Positions 12,233-16,478 of a stretch of DNA of 16,478 bases are shown in pieces. The notes below the pieces were generated by a model. That model worked only from the letters and a program-made list of their open reading frames with translations, was not told where the DNA came from and made no database searches. Within the stretch, counting starts at the first letter, position 1. Each line of letters starts with the position of its first letter. This DNA is from Acidimicrobiia bacterium (lineage in GTDB: Bacteria; Actinomycetota; Acidimicrobiia; Spongiisociales; JAHEDJ01). The stretch spans positions 1-16,478 of the forward strand of contig JAUVQS010000017.1 of the NCBI GenBank assembly GCA_030598025.1. The letters are read 5' to 3'. The position numbers and the translations under genes were made by a program.

Positions 12233-15157
12233 ATGAGCGGCAAATCACCATCTCGATACGGCATCTGGCCTGAGCTGGCGCCCCGCCTCAGGAAGGCCGG
12301 GTGGCTGGCCGACGGCGAGATCATCGATGTCGCCATCCCATTGCTTCGTGCCGTCCGCTCCGGACCCGATCCCGAGGGAGCGCTCGAACGCATCGCCTCG
12401 ACTCTGGAGCAGGATCCCGGCGTTGCCGCCCGTACGCTCTCCGACCCGCAGTTCGGCCTGGCGCTCGTGGCGATTGCCGGCGCCAGTCGTGCTTTTGGCC
12501 AGAAGGTCGCCGCTGAACCCGGACTGCTCCCGGGACCCGACGACGCCGCTCCGCCGCCGCCAGATCTGGGGGCGACATATGTCGATGATCAGAGCATCGT
12601 TCGACGCTTCGTACGCTCCTCAATGCTTCACATCGCCGTTCGTGATCTCATGGCGTTCGACGATCTCACTGCCGTAGGGCACGCGCTGGCGACTCTGGCG
12701 GATCAGGCTGCCGCCCTGGCCCTCGAATCCGCCCAAAGGGAAGTCCGCCTGATGCCGAGATTTGCCGGTCTCCCTGACATGCCGATCGCGGTGATCGCAA
12801 TGGGCAAATGGGGCGGCATGGAACTCAACTACTCATCCGACATAGATGTGCTCTTTGTTCACGGCCACCCGGCAACTGTCGATGGATCCCTGGCTACCGA
12901 CTACGCCAGAAGAGTCTCCACGAGCTTCATGGCTGCCCTATCTCAGGTCACAGCCGACGGGTCTGCCTACCGTGTCGATGCCGAGCTGCGACCAGAGGGT
13001 AGGAGCGGGCCACTCACCAGGACCGTTGAGTCGTATCGGAGCTACTACGAACGCTGGGCGAGCACCTGGGAGTTCCAGGCGCTCATCAAGGCCCGCCCCG
13101 CCGCCGGGAATGTGGCGCTCGGAGACGCCTTCATGTCGGCGGTCGAGCCATTCGTGTACCCGGAGACCCTCGAATCATCGGCGGTGCGCGAAGTACGCGA
13201 GATGAAAGGACGCATCGAAGGCCGCGCCGTAGAACTGGGCGTCGACGAAACAGAGATCAAGCGGGGTGTCGGTGGCATCCGCGACGTCGAATTCGCAGTG
13301 CAGCTCCTGCAACTAGTGCACGGTCGATTCGATCCGCACCTCCGCTCGGCCAACACCCTGGAGACTCTGCGGACGCTCGCCGATGAAGGATATGTCGGGA
13401 GATCGGACGCCGAGGATATGGCCATCGCCTACGTGTGGTTGCGAACACTCGAGCATCGAATTCAACTCGTCGACCTGCGGCAGACCCATACGCTTCCCGA
13501 TCCTTCCTCGGAGCGCGAGCGCCTGGCGAAAGCAATGGGCTACCGGGATGGGGCCTCAGCGACCGCCCTTGATCTATTTGAGGCGGACCTCGTCACCCAC
13601 CGGAGCGTGGTTCGAACGATCCACGAGCGGTTGTTCTACCGACCGCTGCTCGAATCATTCGCTGCCTCGCCGAAGGTCGCCCTCACTCCCAAAGGAGCCG
13701 CGCGCCAACTCATCGCCCTCGGGTTCCGTGATGTGGACGGTGCGCGCCGGGCCGTCGGCGATCTCACGACGGGTTTGTCCCGCCGATCGAAACTCATGCA
13801 GCAGACTCTGCCTCTGCTGCTCGAATGGTTGTCCCGGACGCCGGATCCAGATTTGGGTCTCGAGCAGCTGCGCCTGCTGGTCACAACAACAGAAGACAAC
13901 ACACCCCTGGTGGCGGTGCTGCGTGATGACCCGGTCGCCGCTGAGCGGTTGTGCCAACTGCTCGGCTCCAGTCGCGTCGCCGGCCGACTCATCGATCGCA
14001 TCCCCCGGTTCCTCCCCGAACTCGGTGACGACGTCCGGCTCGGCCGCCCGATCGACGCGTATGGCGTGATCGCCGATGCAATCGACTACGTGATGCTGCG
14101 TCCGACCTATCCACGGCGTTTGAACGCTTTGCGGAGATTCGTGCGCGGTTCTCTGCTGCGCATCCTCGCCCGCGATCTCCTTGATCTCGCCGAGGAACGC
14201 TCGATTGCCCGCGAACTAGCCGATCTGGCCGACGGGGCCGTGGCCGCTGCACTGCGAATCGCCAGAGATGAAATGGGCGGAGAGTCGATGAGTCGCCTTC
14301 CGTTCGCAGTCATCGCCATGGGCAAGTGGGGCGGCCGGGAGTTGGGCTACCCATCCGATCTGGATGTCCTCTTCGTCTACGACGTTCCCCATGGCATGGA
14401 TGGCCAGGTCGCTCGCAAAGCCGCCGATGAGCTGGCCCGCTCGTTCACCGCCGCACTCGGGAAGGTCACTCAGGAGGGCGTCGCCTACAGGGTGGACGCC
14501 GGTCTCAGGCCTGAGGGCAAGGATGGTCCACTCGCTCGCACTCTCGACGGATACCGGCAGTATTACGAGCGGTGGGCAGCGATCTGGGAACACCAGGCCC
14601 TCATCAGAGCAAGGTGGGCGGGCGGCGACCGCAATCTGGGTGAGGCATTCATCGACACCGTCAACGGTTTCTCTTTCCCGCATCCAATGAGGCCCGACGC
14701 GATCAGAGCGATTCGGACGATGAAGGCCCGTATCGAAACGGAGCGCATACCCCCGGGAGAGGATCCCGATTTCCACTTCAAGCTGGGACGAGGCGGTCTC
14801 GTCGATGTTGAGTTCCTGGTCCAACTGCTTCAGATGCGCAATGGGGCGGGTACCCCGCCGCTGCGTGCTCCGGCAACTCTGGAGGCGATCGCAGTAGCCT
14901 TCGAATCCGGGCTTCTGACGGAGGAAGAAACCGAACATCTTGTTCAGGCCTATACATTCTGCATGAGACTGCGCAACCGTCTCTACCTCCAAACGGGTCG
15001 AGACATCGGCTCTCTTCCGACCGACCCCGCAGAACTCGCCAGACTCGCCCTGTTGCTCGGGTACCCGGGCGGCTCAATCAGCAACCTCAGGGAGGATTAC
15101 CGCAGGGCAACGCGACGCGCCCGTCGGGTCTTCGAGCAACGGTTCTATGAGGACTGA
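12233..15157 (+). CDS. glnE: Bifunctional glutamine synthetase adenylyltransferase/adenylyl-removing enzyme
   Basis: GlnE attaches AMP to glutamine synthetase and removes it, adjusting activity to nitrogen supply. The 974-residue protein matches the full family length (about 950-1000). It has the two expected nucleotidyltransferase halves: the N-terminal adenylyl-removing domain with AMGKWGGMELNYSSDIDVLF at about 190-209, and the C-terminal adenylyltransferase domain with AMGKWGGRELGYPSDLDVLF at about 695-714. In each, the paired Asp residues bind metal. Each half also has the associated helical segment, GVGGIRDVEFAVQLLQ and GRGGLVDVEFLVQLLQ. The start could be GTG at 12227 or ATG at 12233; the ATG is preferred because AAGGG sits just upstream. 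No PII or amtB gene is in the window. The downstream amidohydrolase may share its transcript. Confidence 0.96.
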   Translation: MSGKSPSRYGIWPELAPRLRKAGWLADGEIIDVAIPLLRAVRSGPDPEGALERIASTLEQDPGVAARTLSDPQFGLALVAIAGASRAFGQKVAAEPGLLPGPDDAAPPPPDLGATYVDDQSIVRRFVRSSMLHIAVRDLMAFDDLTAVGHALATLADQAAALALESAQREVRLMPRFAGLPDMPIAVIAMGKWGGMELNYSSDIDVLFVHGHPATVDGSLATDYARRVSTSFMAALSQVTADGSAYRVDAELRPEGRSGPLTRTVESYRSYYERWASTWEFQALIKARPAAGNVALGDAFMSAVEPFVYPETLESSAVREVREMKGRIEGRAVELGVDETEIKRGVGGIRDVEFAVQLLQLVHGRFDPHLRSANTLETLRTLADEGYVGRSDAEDMAIAYVWLRTLEHRIQLVDLRQTHTLPDPSSERERLAKAMGYRDGASATALDLFEADLVTHRSVVRTIHERLFYRPLLESFAASPKVALTPKGAARQLIALGFRDVDGARRAVGDLTTGLSRRSKLMQQTLPLLLEWLSRTPDPDLGLEQLRLLVTTTEDNTPLVAVLRDDPVAAERLCQLLGSSRVAGRLIDRIPRFLPELGDDVRLGRPIDAYGVIADAIDYVMLRPTYPRRLNALRRFVRGSLLRILARDLLDLAEERSIARELADLADGAVAAALRIARDEMGGESMSRLPFAVIAMGKWGGRELGYPSDLDVLFVYDVPHGMDGQVARKAADELARSFTAALGKVTQEGVAYRVDAGLRPEGKDGPLARTLDGYRQYYERWAAIWEHQALIRARWAGGDRNLGEAFIDTVNGFSFPHPMRPDAIRAIRTMKARIETERIPPGEDPDFHFKLGRGGLVDVEFLVQLLQMRNGAGTPPLRAPATLEAIAVAFESGLLTEEETEHLVQAYTFCMRLRNRLYLQTGRDIGSLPTDPAELARLALLLGYPGGSISNLREDYRRATRRARRVFEQRFYED

Positions 15158-15189
15158 CCTCCGACGGCGCAGGTGCCACTCAGAGCCGA

Positions 15190-15195
15190 TACCAT
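15190..15195 (+). promoter_or_regulatory. Candidate -10 box (TACCAT) before the amidohydrolase
   Basis: A TANNNT hexamer in the 93-base gap after glnE. A transcript from it would have a leader of about 49 bases containing the 15210-15233 hairpin. No clear -35 box. Confidence 0.25.
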
Positions 15196-15209
15196 TGGGC
15201 ACGGATTCC

Positions 15210-15233
15210 CGTCGATCTCACTCCGCATCGACG
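15210..15233 (+). other. Small hairpin ahead of the amidohydrolase ribosome binding site
   Basis: A 7-bp stem CGTCGAT/ATCGACG with a 10-base loop ends a few bases before the Shine-Dalgarno. It could end some glnE transcripts or influence translation; it may also be chance. Confidence 0.3.
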
Positions 15234-15250
15234 CGGTCAGGAAGGCAAGC

Positions 15251-16426
15251 ATGAACACCGACGTGAAGAAGCTCCAGAAGATCGCTCGCGAGGTCGCGCC
15301 GACTGCGATCGCTCTTCGAAGGACGATCCATGCCAACCCTGAAATCGGCAATGAGGAGCACGATACGACCGCCCTCGTCGACGCGACTCTGCGGGACATC
15401 GGTATACGGCCGAAGGTCCGACTCGGCCATACAGGATTGACGGCAGACCTGGGGACGGAGGGAACACTGGTCGGGTTCCGGGCGGATCTCGATGGACTCC
15501 CAATCACCGAGGCCACCGACCTTCCCTTTGCCTCAACCAATCCGGGAATGATGCATGCTTGCGGACACGACGGGCATACTGCCATCGCCCTTGGCATCGC
15601 CCTGGTTCTCTCGCAATACGGGCCGCTGCCCGGAAGAGCCCGTTTCATCTTCCAGCCGGCAGAAGAGACTTTCCCCGGCGGGGCATTCGACATGGTCCGC
15701 GAAGGTGTTGTGGACGGTGTATCTGCCCTCATCGCCTTCCACATGGATCCATCGCTGCCGGCAGGAAAAGTCGGACTGAAGATCGGACCCATCACAAGCT
15801 CATCGGATCGATTCGAGATAACCATCAACGGCCCGGGCGGTCACACCGCCCGCTCCCATGACACGGTCGACGCCGTCTATGCAGCCGGCCGGGTGGTTAC
15901 CGAACTACCCACTCTCCTCAATCGGACGCTCGATGCCCGTACACCTATGTCGCTCGTTTTCGGGACGATCCACGGTGGAAAGGCGGACAACGTCATCCCG
16001 ACCCGCGTGACTATGACCGGCACGGTCCGGATCCTCGATCGGAACACGTGGGACTTGTTGCCGGATCGTGTCCAAACACTGGTCAAGGAGATCATCGCCC
16101 CAGTGGGAGCAACAGCGGACGTGCATTATCAGCGCGGCATACCGCCGGTGATCAACGACGCCGGTGTTCTCTCGGAGGTCGAGTTCGCCATCCACGAAGT
16201 GCTCGGCACGCAGGCCGTCGCCGAAACATATGCAAGTCTCGGAGCTGAGGATTTCGCCCGGTTCCTTGATCTAGTTCCCGGAGCCCTGATGCGCCTCGGT
16301 TCTGGTCTCCCGGATCGAACGGTCGACCTGCACTCGGCGTCCTTCGACATCGACGAGGACGCCATCGAATACGGCATTCTGGTCGGTTCCGCCAGTCTGA
16401 TCCGCCTGATGCAGTGCGAGTGGTGA
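15251..16426 (+). CDS. M20D-family amidohydrolase (hippurate/IAA-amino acid hydrolase type)
   Basis: A 391-residue metal-dependent amidase that would cleave an N-acyl group from an amino acid or similar amide. Metal ligands of the M20D family are in place: Cys104 and His106 in MHACGHDGHT, Glu138-Glu139 in QPAEE, His164 in AFHMD, and the C-terminal His in LHSASFDIDE. RADLDGLPITE at 77-87 and GPGGHTARSHDT in the lid domain are also typical. The frame is open from 15173, but the ATG at 15251 has AGGAAGG with ideal spacing and gives standard length. No signal peptide, so it is cytosolic. The substrate is not fixed: hippurate, N-acetyl-diaminopimelate and indole-acetyl conjugates are all used by relatives. 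A strong inverted repeat follows the stop. Confidence 0.92.
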   Translation: MNTDVKKLQKIAREVAPTAIALRRTIHANPEIGNEEHDTTALVDATLRDIGIRPKVRLGHTGLTADLGTEGTLVGFRADLDGLPITEATDLPFASTNPGMMHACGHDGHTAIALGIALVLSQYGPLPGRARFIFQPAEETFPGGAFDMVREGVVDGVSALIAFHMDPSLPAGKVGLKIGPITSSSDRFEITINGPGGHTARSHDTVDAVYAAGRVVTELPTLLNRTLDARTPMSLVFGTIHGGKADNVIPTRVTMTGTVRILDRNTWDLLPDRVQTLVKEIIAPVGATADVHYQRGIPPVINDAGVLSEVEFAIHEVLGTQAVAETYASLGAEDFARFLDLVPGALMRLGSGLPDRTVDLHSASFDIDEDAIEYGILVGSASLIRLMQCEW

Positions 16427-16428
16427 GC

Positions 16429-16473
16429 AGACGCGATTCGCGAATTGCGAACTGCGAACTGCGAATCGCGTCT
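16429..16473. terminator. 13-bp perfect inverted repeat after the amidohydrolase
   Basis: Arms 16429-16441 and 16461-16473 are perfect reverse complements (AGACGCGATTCGC / GCGAATCGCGTCT). The 19-base loop is filled by heptamer units. It starts 2 bases after the TGA stop and is followed by TTCC, so terminator function is likely though without a long U-tract. Confidence 0.65.
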
Positions 16474-16474
16474 T
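16440..16474. repeat. Heptamer tandem array I (GCGAACT, 5 units)
   Basis: Units GCGAATT, GCGAACT, GCGAACT, GCGAATC and GCGTCTT, each 7 bases. Its last units form the right arm of the inverted repeat, so the array and the hairpin are one structure. Confidence 0.8.
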
Positions 16475-16478
16475 CCTA

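Noticed and set aside
14216..14992. 258-codon minus-strand frame inside glnE
   Set aside because: Antisense to the conserved adenylyltransferase domain of GlnE; no motif.
1..16478. Defence system, toxin-antitoxin pair or biosynthetic cluster
   Set aside because: Every sizeable sense-strand gene has a housekeeping, transport or signalling explanation, and no nuclease, methyltransferase, toxin or synthase gene was seen.

Overview
This 16.5 kb window reads as an ordinary chromosomal segment of a GC-rich, free-living bacterium, most likely an uncultured actinobacterial lineage (Acidimicrobiia-like is a guess). The reasons are the GC-rich codon use, a full-length glnE beside a glutamine-dependent nadE, and several genes with a TANNNT -10 box placed so close to the start codon that the mRNA would be leaderless or nearly so. 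No rRNA, tRNA, insertion sequence, phage gene or CRISPR array was seen. Twelve protein genes fill almost everything, and no gap reaches 300 bases. The largest are 3742-4021 (280 nt), 5415-5612 (198 nt) and 7020-7215 (196 nt), and these hold hairpins and short tandem repeats.

Layout. Bases 124-2673 (minus): a three-gene operon of an MFS exporter, a thioredoxin-like [2Fe-2S] ferredoxin and an alpha/beta hydrolase. Bases 2701-3741 (minus): selD, whose true 5' end lies upstream of an in-frame UGA; the enzyme is itself a selenoprotein. Bases 4022-4939 (minus): an EamA/DMT permease whose start overlaps the divergent greA (4938-5414, plus). Bases 5613-7019 (plus): mgtE. Bases 7216-8799 (minus): a receiver-GGDEF-HD-GYP protein that can both make and degrade cyclic di-GMP. 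Bases 8948-9490 (minus): an unknown acidic lipoprotein. Bases 9581-10414 (minus): a class IV aminotransferase. Bases 10483-12192 (minus): nadE, divergent from glnE (12233-15157, plus), which is followed by an M20D amidohydrolase (15251-16426, plus).

The genes are mostly unrelated housekeeping units: nitrogen control (glnE), NAD synthesis (nadE), Mg2+ uptake (mgtE), transcript-cleavage factor (greA), selenium activation (selD) and second-messenger signalling. The window shows no defence system or secondary-metabolite cluster.

Two things stand out. First, selD carries UGA at the catalytic Cys/Sec position, followed by a candidate SECIS hairpin; TGA is a normal stop in several neighbouring genes, so this is selenocysteine recoding and not a changed code. 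Second, nine separate intergenic spots carry short degenerate tandem arrays that differ in sequence but all have a 7-bp period, often next to a perfect hairpin. They resemble in form the heptanucleotide repeats (STRRs) of cyanobacteria, and look like a genome-wide family that is spreading or being maintained between genes. One array cuts off what looks like the first codons of a sigma-factor gene.
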